Source: Paenibacillus foliorum (GTDB lineage Bacteria; Bacillota; Bacilli; Paenibacillales; NBRC-103111). Taken from it: 64,000 nucleotides of DNA. Numbering within the stretch: position 1 is the stretch's first letter; each line of letters starts with the position of its first letter. Below, one piece after another: positions 16,115-24,490 of the stretch. The DNA lies in assembly GCF_013141765.1 (NCBI RefSeq), contig NZ_WHOD01000109.1, forward strand, positions 186,001 through 250,000, read 5' to 3'. The notes under the pieces are model-generated. The model was given only the letters and a program-made list of their open reading frames with translations. It did no database searches and was not told the origin of the DNA. The translations under genes and the position numbers were made by a program.

Positions 16115-17906
16115 CTGTCATTCCCTTCCTCAATAAGCTGTCGTATAAATTCCGATATACCCCTTGCTTTGCGATTAATTCATCATGATGCCCTGTCTGT
16201 ACAATCCTGCCCTTATCCAAAACAATGATCCAATCCGCATTCTGCACCGTCGAAAGTCGATGTGCAATGACAAGCGTTGTACGATTTATCATAAGATGAT
16301 CTAACGCCTCTTTAACCTGGTATTCTGTTTCATTGTCCAATGCTGAAGTGGCCTCATCTAACAAAAGGATGGGGGCATTTTTCAAAATGGCTCGCGCAAT
16401 GGCTATTCGCTGCTTTTGCCCTCCAGATAATCGAATTCCTCTTTCTCCAATTTCCGTTTCATAGCCATCCGGAAGCGATTGGATAAAGGAATGGATATTG
16501 GCTATCGCTGCCGCTTGCACCATTTCCGACCTTGTAATACCACGCCTGGCTACTAATAAGTTGTCCATAACAGTACCGTCGAATAGAAATGTTTCCTGAG
16601 GTACATGAGCAAAGTAACTCCTTAATTGAGAGTCAGAAAGCTCCTCCGTGGATTTATCATCAACTAGAATGACTCCAGACTGTGGTTTATAAAACCCCTG
16701 AAGCAGATTAAACAAGGTCGATTTCCCCGCACCGCTCGCTCCAACTACGGCAGTCACTTTTCCAGCCGGAATATTCAGATTCAAATGCTCAAACAAGTTG
16801 TGTAACTGTCCATCATAGCTGAATGTGATGTTATGAAATTGAATGGATTTAATGAACGGTTGGGGTATGAGGTTTTTGGGTAGATCCGTTGATTGGACCG
16901 GCTGCTCCAAAACTCTGGAAATTCTTTCAACAGCTGATACGGATCTTTGAAACCCTGCCCACAATGCCGCAAGCCCTGTTAACGGATATACCAAATGGTT
17001 GGTAAGATTCACGAATGATAATAATGCGCCTACCGATATTACATCGTTAGAAACGAGGTAAGCCCCCATGCAAAGGCAAGTCAGAAATACCATGGTGCCG
17101 ATACCGTCTCCACCTGCATGAAACCATCCTCGAATCTTTGCATCCTTTAGCTCTAATGAGTACAGCTCTCGGTTTTGGCTGCTGAATTTTTTATGAAACA
17201 ATTGCTCTAGAGTAAAAGCACGAATAACAAAGAGTCCCTGAAAGGTTTCATTAAGCAAACTATTCATGCTTCCTGCCAAATTAAAAATAGAAGAGCTATT
17301 GCGACGCAGCATGAGACCGAATACAGCACCGCAAAGAATCGCTATTGGAGCAATAAGCAGACTGATCAAAGATAGCTCCCAACTGATTTGTACCAAATAA
17401 ATAAAAACAGCGATTGATATTAAAGGTAATTTTATTAGATCCACCAGGCTTCTTCCTATTACTCCATCGATGCTATGAATATCATTCGTAAAGCTAGAAA
17501 GCAATTGTCCAGAATGAAAGCTGGAAACATTCTTTGCAGGGAGAAGCAATATATGTTTATATAGATTGGTTTTCAATTCCCGCTTCACTGCATTTACCGC
17601 AACAGATTCCAAATAAATATCGGTATAAGTTGAAATAATGCTCAAAATAATGAGGGCTGCTCCAAGTGGAATCAACCCTTTCAAACGATATAATTGACCT
17701 TGAACCACTGAATCTGTGACGTCGCCTAAAAACCAAGCAAACGACAATGTAAGGCAAATATCGATAAGTACACATACAAAAAGACCCAAATAAGCCTTCC
17801 ATTGCCCGGCAATATACGGCAGCAATACGGAGAAGGCTTTTTGGATATCATGCATAGAAAAATACTGTCTAATAACGAGCAGATGGCTTCGAATTCTTGC
17901 ACTCAT
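16101..17906 (-). CDS. ABC transporter, fused membrane and ATPase domains (RiPP exporter)
   Basis: This 601-residue half-transporter has six predicted membrane helices (about residues 35-310), then an ATPase with Walker A GASGAGKST, signature LSGGQKQR, Walker B ILLLDEATSALD and H-loop VIAHRLST. It lacks an N-terminal C39 protease domain, so it does not cut the leader itself. It lies within a tight operon between the S26 peptidase and the nucleotidyltransferase, so it probably exports the small precursor peptide. The start at 17906 has a GGAG site upstream. Confidence 0.88.
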   Translation of the reverse strand: MSARIRSHLLVIRQYFSMHDIQKAFSVLLPYIAGQWKAYLGLFVCVLIDICLTLSFAWFLGDVTDSVVQGQLYRLKGLIPLGAALIILSIISTYTDIYLESVAVNAVKRELKTNLYKHILLLPAKNVSSFHSGQLLSSFTNDIHSIDGVIGRSLVDLIKLPLISIAVFIYLVQISWELSLISLLIAPIAILCGAVFGLMLRRNSSSIFNLAGSMNSLLNETFQGLFVIRAFTLEQLFHKKFSSQNRELYSLELKDAKIRGWFHAGGDGIGTMVFLTCLCMGAYLVSNDVISVGALLSFVNLTNHLVYPLTGLAALWAGFQRSVSAVERISRVLEQPVQSTDLPKNLIPQPFIKSIQFHNITFSYDGQLHNLFEHLNLNIPAGKVTAVVGASGAGKSTLFNLLQGFYKPQSGVILVDDKSTEELSDSQLRSYFAHVPQETFLFDGTVMDNLLVARRGITRSEMVQAAAIANIHSFIQSLPDGYETEIGERGIRLSGGQKQRIAIARAILKNAPILLLDEATSALDNETEYQVKEALDHLMINRTTLVIAHRLSTVQNADWIIVLDKGRIVQTGHHDELIAKQGVYRNLYDSLLRKGMTGVGR

Positions 17907-17923
17907 AGGGTCGCTCCAGAGAC

Positions 17924-18379
17924 TTAGGTTAGTCTGCTTTCTTTAAAACTCAAATATTTCCTTAATAGGCCTGATACAACCGGGAATGTAAGGATCAGCT
18001 TGCCCCATACGTAGGCTTGTGGATCGGTAACGAAGATTTGTGCTTTGTTCTTTCGAATATGAATCAGTTTACCTAGGATCTGCTCCTTATTAACAGGTTC
18101 ATCAAATCCTAGATTAGTATCGCCCTTAAATATGTAATAAAGCTGATTATTGATAGGCTTAAGCTGATAGTACCGATGCGCTATCAATTGTCCTGTCGGG
18201 GTGTGGAATAAAAAGATATCCCCCTTCTTTAATTGTAAGTCATCGAATGGGATAAATTTGCAAAGATCTCCTTTATGAATAAATGGAAACATACTGTTAC
18301 CTTCAGCTGGAAGCTCGATCGATCCGTACTTGGTGATTGTATAGGTCAGAAGCTGGATAACTTCCTTGCTAAACAGCAT
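17924..18379 (-). CDS. S26/S24-type peptidase, SipW-like, of the RiPP-like operon
   Basis: This 151-residue protein contains the signal-peptidase-like block PAEGNSMFPFIHKGDLCKF with the nucleophile Ser in NSM, followed by HTPTGQLIAHRYY and IFKGDTNLGFDEP. The His in the IAHR segment, in place of Lys, fits the Ser-His dyad of SipW/archaeal-type enzymes. It has no clear membrane anchor apart from a weak C-terminal hydrophobic segment. Its start overlaps the PqqD-like gene end (18369-18379). It is the only protease in this operon, so it is the candidate leader peptidase, which is inference. Confidence 0.78.
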   Translation of the reverse strand: MLFSKEVIQLLTYTITKYGSIELPAEGNSMFPFIHKGDLCKFIPFDDLQLKKGDIFLFHTPTGQLIAHRYYQLKPINNQLYYIFKGDTNLGFDEPVNKEQILGKLIHIRKNKAQIFVTDPQAYVWGKLILTFPVVSGLLRKYLSFKESRLT

Positions 18380-18638
18380 CTTGAATCAATCCGTATTTCA
18401 TCATATCGGCCATGAAGTCTTCCATTTCTTGTTCAGCATTATCTCCATCAAGCTCATATTTATCGTGAATGGCTTCCATCATAGAGCAGATGCTTTGGCC
18501 TTGACTCAGTAACAACCAACAGAATCCGCCCATTTCATTTAATTTGGTAACGGTAAAATCTTCCGTATTAAGGATAATCCATTCCCCATCCAGCTCAACA
18601 GCTTCACAATTATTTTTCTGTATATATTGTGGCATCAT
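18369..18638 (-). CDS. PqqD-like RiPP recognition protein
   Basis: This 89-residue protein has the PqqD winged-helix layout: EWIILNTEDFTVTKLNEMGGF followed by WLLLSQGQSICSMMEAI and a C-terminal helix. Such domains bind leader peptides and deliver them to modifying enzymes. It starts at an ATGATG overlapping the HPr-kinase-like stop, and its stop overlaps the peptidase start, so the three genes are translationally coupled. The YIRP-type motif in the upstream precursor is the expected ligand. Confidence 0.82.
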   Translation of the reverse strand: MMPQYIQKNNCEAVELDGEWIILNTEDFTVTKLNEMGGFCWLLLSQGQSICSMMEAIHDKYELDGDNAEQEMEDFMADMMKYGLIQDAV

Positions 18639-19417
18639 GATATCAGCTCCCAGAAGGTATCATTTTTTTGAAAATGAAGTTCATATATGGGTACACGATT
18701 AGCTAAGAGCTTCATTAAGCCTATAATTTTACCCGTTTCTTTAGCATCATGAGCCCAGTAAAACACTTTGTCCATCAGAAGAATAAATCCATTCGATTTC
18801 CTTAATGCGACTCTTTCGTTATAAGGTGCTTGGTACAAAATGTTTATACTCGCAAGTGAGCCTAATTGGCTGACCTCATCCATTTCCATTTCACTTCGAA
18901 AGGGTGAATTATACACAGTAATCTCATCCGCAGTTATTTTCACAAGTGTGGCTTCATCCGACAATAGCTCTCGTGGATAGGATAGCTCGGCTGCAGTTGA
19001 TTTCCCTGCTCCTGATTCACCTGCAAAAATATGTGCTTTCCCGCCATCCATAACACAAGATGAATGGATTAACAGCCCCCAGTTGTTAGAGACTATGAAT
19101 GAACTGTATAAGTTGATTAATGCATGCTTTAAAGCTAGGTCATCGTATGCATAGATATAGGCATTTTTATAATCCGAATCGGCTTCGATTAAGTAATCTG
19201 CCCTTCGGAACGAAATTCTGTTTACTTCCTTAACCATATCCACGCTGTAGTCAACGAAAGGAACCCCGTATCCATCTTTAATATGGATAAAGAGATCAGG
19301 CTGTTCGTTAATAACGGATGTGGGTAGAAGGTTCTTTTTAAACATTTTCATAAGGTTCTGTAAATCACCTGATGCTTGAATCAAATGCTCTCCGATTCTT
19401 AATTGTAATGTATGCAT
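18635..19417 (-). CDS. HPr-kinase-like protein (PadeK-type) of the RiPP-like operon
   Basis: This protein of about 260 residues contains a P-loop, HIFAGESGAGKSTAAELS, in the layout of the short HPr serine kinase-like proteins found in paeninodin-type lasso loci, where the kinase phosphorylates the precursor's terminal Ser. ATG 19417 is chosen because AAGGAGA precedes it. The N-terminal 100 residues match the second copy (57474-58430) only in layout. Here the putative substrate has a Ser three from its C terminus (PRPSKK). Kinase activity is inferred. Confidence 0.78.
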   Translation of the reverse strand: MHTLQLRIGEHLIQASGDLQNLMKMFKKNLLPTSVINEQPDLFIHIKDGYGVPFVDYSVDMVKEVNRISFRRADYLIEADSDYKNAYIYAYDDLALKHALINLYSSFIVSNNWGLLIHSSCVMDGGKAHIFAGESGAGKSTAAELSYPRELLSDEATLVKITADEITVYNSPFRSEMEMDEVSQLGSLASINILYQAPYNERVALRKSNGFILLMDKVFYWAHDAKETGKIIGLMKLLANRVPIYELHFQKNDTFWELIS

Positions 19418-19505
19418 ACCAATCTCCTTAGGATAAATGAACAATCAATCCCGCACTAACAGAGATCAAAGGTAACCACCCTTGACCTCATATTGGAGCA
19501 TCCCT

Positions 19506-19688
19506 TTACTTTTTAGAGGGTCTAGGGTCATTCAGATAATTAATTCCACCGTTACCGTTTCCTTTATGGTTTTTATTCCCTTTTCCTTTATTCCAGCTTT
19601 GGGCGGTTTCGAAGCTAACAGGCTGGTGGCTCAATACCATTGGACGAATATATATTTTCTTCATAGGCGCTTCTGTTTCCTTATCCAT
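19506..19688 (-). CDS. Candidate RiPP precursor peptide, Gly/Asn/Lys-rich core
   Basis: This is a 60-residue peptide. The N-terminal half carries KKIYIRPMVLSHQPVSFETA, a YxxP leader motif like lasso leaders. The C-terminal half (SWNKGKGNKNHKGNGNGG, then INYLNDPRPSKK) is Gly/Asn/Lys-rich and lacks Cys, so thioether chemistry is unlikely. ATG 19688 is chosen because GAGGTG lies just upstream. It is the first gene of the operon with kinase, PqqD, peptidase, ABC and nucleotidyltransferase. A SinR-type palindrome overlaps its -35 region. The modification is unknown, and this is my best candidate for an undescribed peptide class. Confidence 0.7.
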   Translation of the reverse strand: MDKETEAPMKKIYIRPMVLSHQPVSFETAQSWNKGKGNKNHKGNGNGGINYLNDPRPSKK

Positions 19689-19709
19689 TAGTTCACCTCG
19701 TTTATCCAA

Positions 19710-19737
19710 ATTATACATTTCATTCTTTATAGAGAAC
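19710..19737 (-). promoter_or_regulatory. Promoter and SinR-type operator of the RiPP-like operon
   Basis: ATTCTTTATAGAGAAC (19722-19737) is a near-palindrome whose right half reads GTTCTCT on the minus strand, the B. subtilis SinR half-site GTTCTYT. A TATAAT -10 lies at 19710-19715, so the box covers the -35 region. It also overlaps the stop codon of the SinI-like gene. Confidence 0.6.
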
Positions 19738-19912
19738 ATTCGGACAGATGTAAAACCTGCTTTACATGTGCCAAATTTTCAGCCATATAGGTAGGGCGTT
19801 TAAAAAATGCTCGAATTTCATCAACACTAAGCTCAAGATTACGTGCAGCTAAAATGAGTTCGATCCACTCCTCATCCAATTCCTTATTATCCGACAGATT
19901 TGCCACATTCAT
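19727..19912 (-). CDS. SinI-like antirepressor domain protein
   Basis: This 61-residue protein has the SinI dimerisation motif near residues 12-34: LDEEWIELILAARNLELSVD then EIRAFF. SinI proteins bind the SinR repressor and free its targets. GGAGGAGTC lies before the ATG. It lies between sinR and the RiPP-like operon on the same strand; the SinR-type box of that operon overlaps its 3' end. No helix-turn-helix is present, so it fits an antirepressor rather than a DNA binder. Confidence 0.78.
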   Translation of the reverse strand: MNVANLSDNKELDEEWIELILAARNLELSVDEIRAFFKRPTYMAENLAHVKQVLHLSECSL

Positions 19913-20064
19913 CCTAAGACTCCTCCTAAATAAACAATGAAATTGCTTAATCAGGCAGTCCAGCTGTCATAGTCATTGACCTTAGACCTGTGACTTTGTG
20001 TCCCTGCTTTTCAGACAGGTTTACCCTTTTACTGAATGAGTTATGTAAAATATATTATCTATAT

Positions 20065-20122
20065 GTTGTAATAATACTAGTATTACAACTCATTTTGGTA
20101 CTATATATATAATACTAGTATT
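20065..20122. promoter_or_regulatory. Two palindromes upstream of the SinI-like gene
   Basis: AATACTAGTATT occurs at 20073-20084 and 20111-20122. The first is inside a longer imperfect inverted repeat (GTTGTAAT / ATTACAAC arms, 20065-20089). They lie 150-210 bp upstream of the SinI-like start and may be regulator sites. The rest of 19913-20305 holds no gene I can support. Confidence 0.4.
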
Positions 20123-20305
20123 GAATTAAAAAGTGTGTCACTTTAAGGAGGTCGAACTTAGGGAGTTTTGTCAGTTTAAGAAGTTGGATCGTGATGGATT
20201 ATGGCGAGAAGTGAGGTAAAGGGGAATTCTTATGTTCCCCGGCATCTATATCGGAGGCGAATACAACGGTTGAAACAGAGGAGTTATACGCGTGATAATG
20301 GAGTA

Positions 20306-20641
20306 TTATTGCTTGGGTCGATTTAAGCGCCATTTGTTGAGTTCCAGAAACTCACGAAACTGCTCCTTGTCCACGCCTGATGTCATTGCTTCTTTGATGA
20401 GCTCATACCATTCCTGATCAAGCTCATTTTCTTCTGATCGTGAATCTTGTTGGTCTATAAGCTTGTCTACAGGTACAGAAAGAACGGCCCCGATCTTTTC
20501 GAGAAACAGAATGGAAGGATTTTTTTGAATATCCCGCTCTAAATTGCTGATATATGACTTAGCAACACCGGCACGTTCCGCCAGTTCAGAAAGAGACATT
20601 CCTTTTTCTTTGCGCAATTGCCTTACACGTTTACCAATCAT
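20306..20641 (-). CDS. sinR: SinR master regulator homologue
   Basis: This 111-residue protein has the same length as B. subtilis SinR. The N-terminal helix-turn-helix (RQLRKEKGMSLSELAERAGV, then AKSYISNLERDIQKNPS) is followed by the C-terminal SinI-like dimerisation domain (LDQEWYELIKEAMTSGVDKE). SinR represses eps and matrix genes in Bacillus and is inactivated by SinI. AAAAGGAAG lies before the ATG. It sits beside two SinI-like genes, a second SinR-like gene and the EPS locus, and several GTTCTYT palindromes in this window are its likely targets. Confidence 0.92.
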   Translation of the reverse strand: MIGKRVRQLRKEKGMSLSELAERAGVAKSYISNLERDIQKNPSILFLEKIGAVLSVPVDKLIDQQDSRSEENELDQEWYELIKEAMTSGVDKEQFREFLELNKWRLNRPKQ

Positions 20642-20892
20642 GAGGATCTTCCTTTTTAACGTAGTGATAGTGCCTTGATCGCTACGTTATTATACCAAAT
20701 ATTATACAAACGAACAATTCGATTGTATGAAATATCCCCTTTAAACACGGGCAAAAACGCACTATTATTCGCGGAAAATTTTTATTATCACCCCCCAAAA
20801 AGTGACATACTTTTCGAAGGCTGACTAGTATTATATTCCTAAAACACTTTACTGCTAAGTTACTGGATACCTTATATATCTGGAGGCATACA

Positions 20893-21048
20893 ATGAATCT
20901 AATTTACCAGAAAGCAATAGAAGAAAAGCTGGATATGGAGTGGGCCTCACTGATCATCCTTTCACGTAAGATGGGGATTTCGATTGAAGAAATACGGGAA
21001 TTTCTGAAGCTATGCCCGATTAAGGAAAACGGAGGCAATAAGGCTTAG
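20893..21048 (+). CDS. Small SinI-like antirepressor
   Basis: This 51-residue plus-strand gene has TGGAGG six bases before the ATG. Its middle reads EEKLDMEWASLIILSRKMGI then SIEEIREFLK, a clear SinI-type dimerisation motif. It is divergent from sinR and converges with the SinR-like gene at 21069, 20 bp away, with no terminator between them. It therefore has both a sinR and a second SinR-like gene as neighbours and could inhibit either. Bases 20642-20892 hold its promoter region, with no motif I could identify. Confidence 0.8.
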   Translation: MNLIYQKAIEEKLDMEWASLIILSRKMGISIEEIREFLKLCPIKENGGNKA

Positions 21049-21068
21049 CATACTCCGCTTTCCGATCG

Positions 21069-21413
21069 TTAATCTTGTATTTTACCGTTGTACCATTGCA
21101 TAAATTCGATCAGGATCTTATATTCATGAATCCGTTCTTTATCGATTCCGGTTTTCTTCATTTCATAAATAAAATCGATCCATTCTTTTTCAAGCTGCTG
21201 CTTGCTTTCTAAATCTGTACCAAGCTTTAGCAAGGTTTTGAGCTCCACTTTTAACACCAGAGCAATTTTTTCCACAACTTGAATTGATGGATTCTGCTTT
21301 AGATTTCTTTCAATATTACTTAAATAGGACTTGGAAATGCCAGTTCGCTCCGCAAGCTCAGAAAGTGTATATCCTCTTTGTTTTCGAATTTTATATATAT
21401 TTTTACCTATCAT
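21069..21413 (-). CDS. Second SinR-like regulator, distal gene of EPS operon 1
   Basis: This 114-residue protein has a helix-turn-helix (YTLSELAERTGISKSYLSNI) and a C-terminal SinI-like domain (QLEKEWIDFIYEMKKTGIDK). It differs from SinR mainly at the C terminus. ATG 21413 lies five bases after the glmS stop, with GGAGTGA overlapping that stop, so it is cotranscribed with glmS and the EPS genes. A Sin-type regulator expressed from the operon it may control suggests feedback, or a SlrR-like partner of SinR. Which of the two is unknown. Confidence 0.82.
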   Translation of the reverse strand: MIGKNIYKIRKQRGYTLSELAERTGISKSYLSNIERNLKQNPSIQVVEKIALVLKVELKTLLKLGTDLESKQQLEKEWIDFIYEMKKTGIDKERIHEYKILIEFMQWYNGKIQD

Positions 21414-21417
21414 AGGG

Positions 21418-23223
21418 TCACTCCACTGTAACGCTTTTGGCGAGATTTCTTGGCTTATCAACATCGCAGCCTCTATACAACGCAGCATAATATGCAATTA
21501 ATTGTAACGGTATAATGGAAACAAGCGGTGTTAAATATTCGTGAATGTACGGAATGACGAGCTGATCGTTCTTGTCCTCAATTCCTTCCATACTAATCAA
21601 GCAAACATTAGCCCCGCGAGCCATGACCTCCTGCACGTTGCTTCTAATATTCCCCTTAACCTGCGGCTGTGTTAGAAGCGCTATAACCGGAGTTCCATCC
21701 TCTATTAATGCAATGGTTCCGTGCTTCAATTCTCCGCCTGCGAATCCTTCTGCTTGAATGTAAGAAATCTCCTTTAATTTTAGAGCTCCCTCCAAACCTA
21801 CATAATAGTCAACACTTCGTCCGATAAAGAAGCAGTTACGCGATACGCTTAAATATTTCCACACAATTTCCTCGATTTTTTCCTTCTTATTAATCAAAAT
21901 CTCCATGGCGTTGGCTGCTAAGCCTAGTTCTAGGAACAGATCGAAATTCAGCTGAATTCCTCTATTCCTTGCACAATCAGAAGCAAGTATAGCTAGCACC
22001 GCAATTTGCGCTGTGTAGGCTTTAGTTGAAGCGACAGCAATCTCCGGTCCCGCATAAGTGTTTAAGGTGTAATCTGACTCGCGTGATAAGGTTGAACCTG
22101 GCACATTAGTTAATGCTAAAGCTCGGAAACCTGATTTTTTGATTTCAACTAATACACCTCTGCTGTCTGCAGTCTCCCCACTTTGGGATATGAAGATAAA
22201 TATCGGATTGCTGGATAAAAGCGGTCTATTATATAAAAACTCACTGGCGATATGTACTTCGACCGGAACATTTGTTATTCTCTCAAAAAGCTGTTTGCCG
22301 ACTAAACCCGCATGATAGCTTGTACCACACGCAATAATGTAAATACGGTCCGTTTCTTTCATCGCCTCGCGAATATCTTCATCTATTGCAATCTCACCAA
22401 TATCATTTTGATATTTAGTTATCAGCTTTCGAATGGCAAAGGGCTGTTCGTCAATTTCTTTAAGCATATAATGCGGATAAGGACCCTTTTCAATATCTCT
22501 TGCATCAAGCTTTACAGTAAAAGGGCTCCGATGAATAATTTGTCCTGACAAATTTTTAATAGTTTTGGATTTGCGTTGGACGATAACGATTTCCTCATCC
22601 ATAAGCTCCACAAACTGGTTAGTAAGCTGCAGCGCTGCCATGGCATCGCTTGCAATAACATGAAAGTCTTGCCCGATACCTATAAGCAGCGGACTTTTAT
22701 TTTTACCTACGAGGATGGTTTCAGAATCTTGGCTGTCTATTAAAGCTATTGCATAAGAGCCTTTCAGAAGGCTCAGCGTTTCACGGAAAGCTTCTTCAAC
22801 CTGCAAGCCTTTATCCTCTACAAGCTTCTCCATTAGCTGAACAATAACCTCTGTATCCGTATCGCTATTGAACTGGATTCCATACAAAAATTCCTGCTTA
22901 ATTTCTTTATAATTTTCAATAACTCCGTTATGTACGATCGTAAAACGCGTTCCGCTGCTTTGATGAGGATGTGCATTTCTGCGATTGGGTTCGCCATGTG
23001 TTGCCCATCTTGTATGACCAATCCCTAGATGGCCGAAAGCGCTCGGGTCTACAGCATTTCGAAGTGCTGCAATTCGACCTTTTTCTTTAAATACATGAAC
23101 CCCCTCACTATTTAATAAGGCAATTCCAGCAGAATCGTAACCTCTGTATTCCAGTTTTTCTAATCCTTTTAATAGTATTTCTCGAGCATCTTGATCACCT
23201 ACGTACCCTACGATACCGCACAT
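21418..23223 (-). CDS. glmS: Glutamine-fructose-6-phosphate aminotransferase
   Basis: This 601-residue enzyme makes glucosamine-6-phosphate, the entry to UDP-GlcNAc. The N-terminal glutaminase domain starts MCGIVGYVGDQDA with the nucleophile Cys2, and has HTRWATHGEPNRRNAHPH. Two SIS sugar-isomerase domains follow (ACGTSYHAG, ISQSGETADS), and the C terminus is the conserved NLAKSVTVE. It is the penultimate gene of EPS operon 1, so it is probably a dedicated copy supplying amino sugar for the polymer. Paenibacillus normally also has a housekeeping glmS, which is outside the window. Confidence 0.95.
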   Translation of the reverse strand: MCGIVGYVGDQDAREILLKGLEKLEYRGYDSAGIALLNSEGVHVFKEKGRIAALRNAVDPSAFGHLGIGHTRWATHGEPNRRNAHPHQSSGTRFTIVHNGVIENYKEIKQEFLYGIQFNSDTDTEVIVQLMEKLVEDKGLQVEEAFRETLSLLKGSYAIALIDSQDSETILVGKNKSPLLIGIGQDFHVIASDAMAALQLTNQFVELMDEEIVIVQRKSKTIKNLSGQIIHRSPFTVKLDARDIEKGPYPHYMLKEIDEQPFAIRKLITKYQNDIGEIAIDEDIREAMKETDRIYIIACGTSYHAGLVGKQLFERITNVPVEVHIASEFLYNRPLLSSNPIFIFISQSGETADSRGVLVEIKKSGFRALALTNVPGSTLSRESDYTLNTYAGPEIAVASTKAYTAQIAVLAILASDCARNRGIQLNFDLFLELGLAANAMEILINKKEKIEEIVWKYLSVSRNCFFIGRSVDYYVGLEGALKLKEISYIQAEGFAGGELKHGTIALIEDGTPVIALLTQPQVKGNIRSNVQEVMARGANVCLISMEGIEDKNDQLVIPYIHEYLTPLVSIIPLQLIAYYAALYRGCDVDKPRNLAKSVTVE

Positions 23224-23275
23224 GCTATACTCCTCCTTAGAATTTTCGTAGAAAACTCATTCCGTAAGCATCTAC

Positions 23276-24448
23276 TTAACTTAATAAAATGTGCTTATTA
23301 AGCGCTTTTTTCATACAATCCACAATCCTCATCTGCTCTTCTTCCGTCATATTCGATCCAGAAGGCAAGCATAACCCTGATTTAAACAATTGCTCCGACA
23401 CGATGCCTTCTTCATTATGAGCATAAAATCGAGTACCTTCAAAAAGCGGCTGCATATGAAGCGGCTTCCATACAGGGCGGGCTTCAATATTATCTTCAAT
23501 CAAGGATTTTAACAGCAGCTCCCTGGATATGCCTGCTTCTTGCTCATCTATGGTTAATGCAGTAAGCCAGCGATTAGACCAAGAGCCTTCTAATTCAGGC
23601 ATAAATTGAATGCCCGGTATTGCGGAAAGCTCCTCGTAATATCGATCGAATATAGCCCGTCTTGCAACTACTCTTTCAGCAAGAACCTCTAATTGAGCCC
23701 GGCCAATACCCGCCAAGACGTTACTTAACCGATAATTATAGCCCATTTGGCTATGCTCATAATGCTCTGCCTGATCCCGTGCTTGCGTTGCTAAAAAACG
23801 TGCTTTTTTCAATGACTCTAGATCATTAGAAACGAGCATACCTCCTCCGGAGGTCGTTATTATTTTGTTTCCATTAAAAGAGTACACGCCAAACTTGCCG
23901 AATGTTCCGCTCGCCTGACCTTTATAGGTAGAACCTAGTGATTCAGCCGCATCCTCAATAATAGGAACGTTGTAGCTATCGCATAGCGAAACAATTTCAT
24001 CCATTTGAGCACTTTGCCCATATAAATTAACTACAATAACCGCTTTTGGCAAATGGCCTTCTCGTGCTGCGTCTTCCAAAGCATGCCCTAAAGCTTGCGG
24101 CGACATATTCCATGTCTTCGGTTCAGAATCAATGAATATTGGCTCGGCTCCGAGATAGATGATGGGATTGGCGCTTGCCACAAAAGTAAGACTTGAACAA
24201 AATACTTTATCTCCCTGATGTACATCTAACAATTTTAACGCCAAATGAATAGCAGCCGTCCCAGAGCTAACTGCTGCAGCGTCACCAATCCCTACATAGT
24301 CTGCAAGCTCTTCCTCAAATGCATCCACATTAGGTCCCAAGGGAGCGATCCAATTCGTTTCAAAGGCTTCTTTGATATACTTCTGCTCATTACCGCTCAT
24401 ATGAGGTGCAGAAAGATAAATTCTTTTTTTATCACTAGTCACTTGCAT
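23276..24448 (-). CDS. epsN: EpsN-like PLP aminotransferase (DegT/DnrJ/EryC1)
   Basis: This PLP enzyme of about 390 residues adds an amino group to a UDP-4-keto-sugar. The PLP Lys is K198 (counted from the upstream TTG) in SFNGNKIITTSGGG, with IIEDAAESLG carrying the pyridine-N Asp. It matches the EpsN/PglE group that makes UDP-4-amino-sugars of the bacillosamine type, using the product of the EpsC-like enzyme at 32647. ATG 24448 is preferred because GGGGAAGG lies nine bases upstream; TTG 24457 is the alternative. Confidence 0.88.
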   Translation of the reverse strand: MQVTSDKKRIYLSAPHMSGNEQKYIKEAFETNWIAPLGPNVDAFEEELADYVGIGDAAAVSSGTAAIHLALKLLDVHQGDKVFCSSLTFVASANPIIYLGAEPIFIDSEPKTWNMSPQALGHALEDAAREGHLPKAVIVVNLYGQSAQMDEIVSLCDSYNVPIIEDAAESLGSTYKGQASGTFGKFGVYSFNGNKIITTSGGGMLVSNDLESLKKARFLATQARDQAEHYEHSQMGYNYRLSNVLAGIGRAQLEVLAERVVARRAIFDRYYEELSAIPGIQFMPELEGSWSNRWLTALTIDEQEAGISRELLLKSLIEDNIEARPVWKPLHMQPLFEGTRFYAHNEEGIVSEQLFKSGLCLPSGSNMTEEEQMRIVDCMKKALNKHILLS

Positions 24449-24490
24449 TTCACACAACCTTCCCCTGGTTTATATTAAAGAAAGAAAAGT

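Noticed and set aside
19506..19688. Lanthipeptide or sactipeptide precursor
   Set aside because: The tail has no Cys, and no LanB, LanM or radical SAM enzyme lies in the operon.
20140..20230. Small plus-strand gene after AAGGAGG at 20144
   Set aside because: No start codon lies at proper spacing, and the following frame is short with no recognisable pattern.
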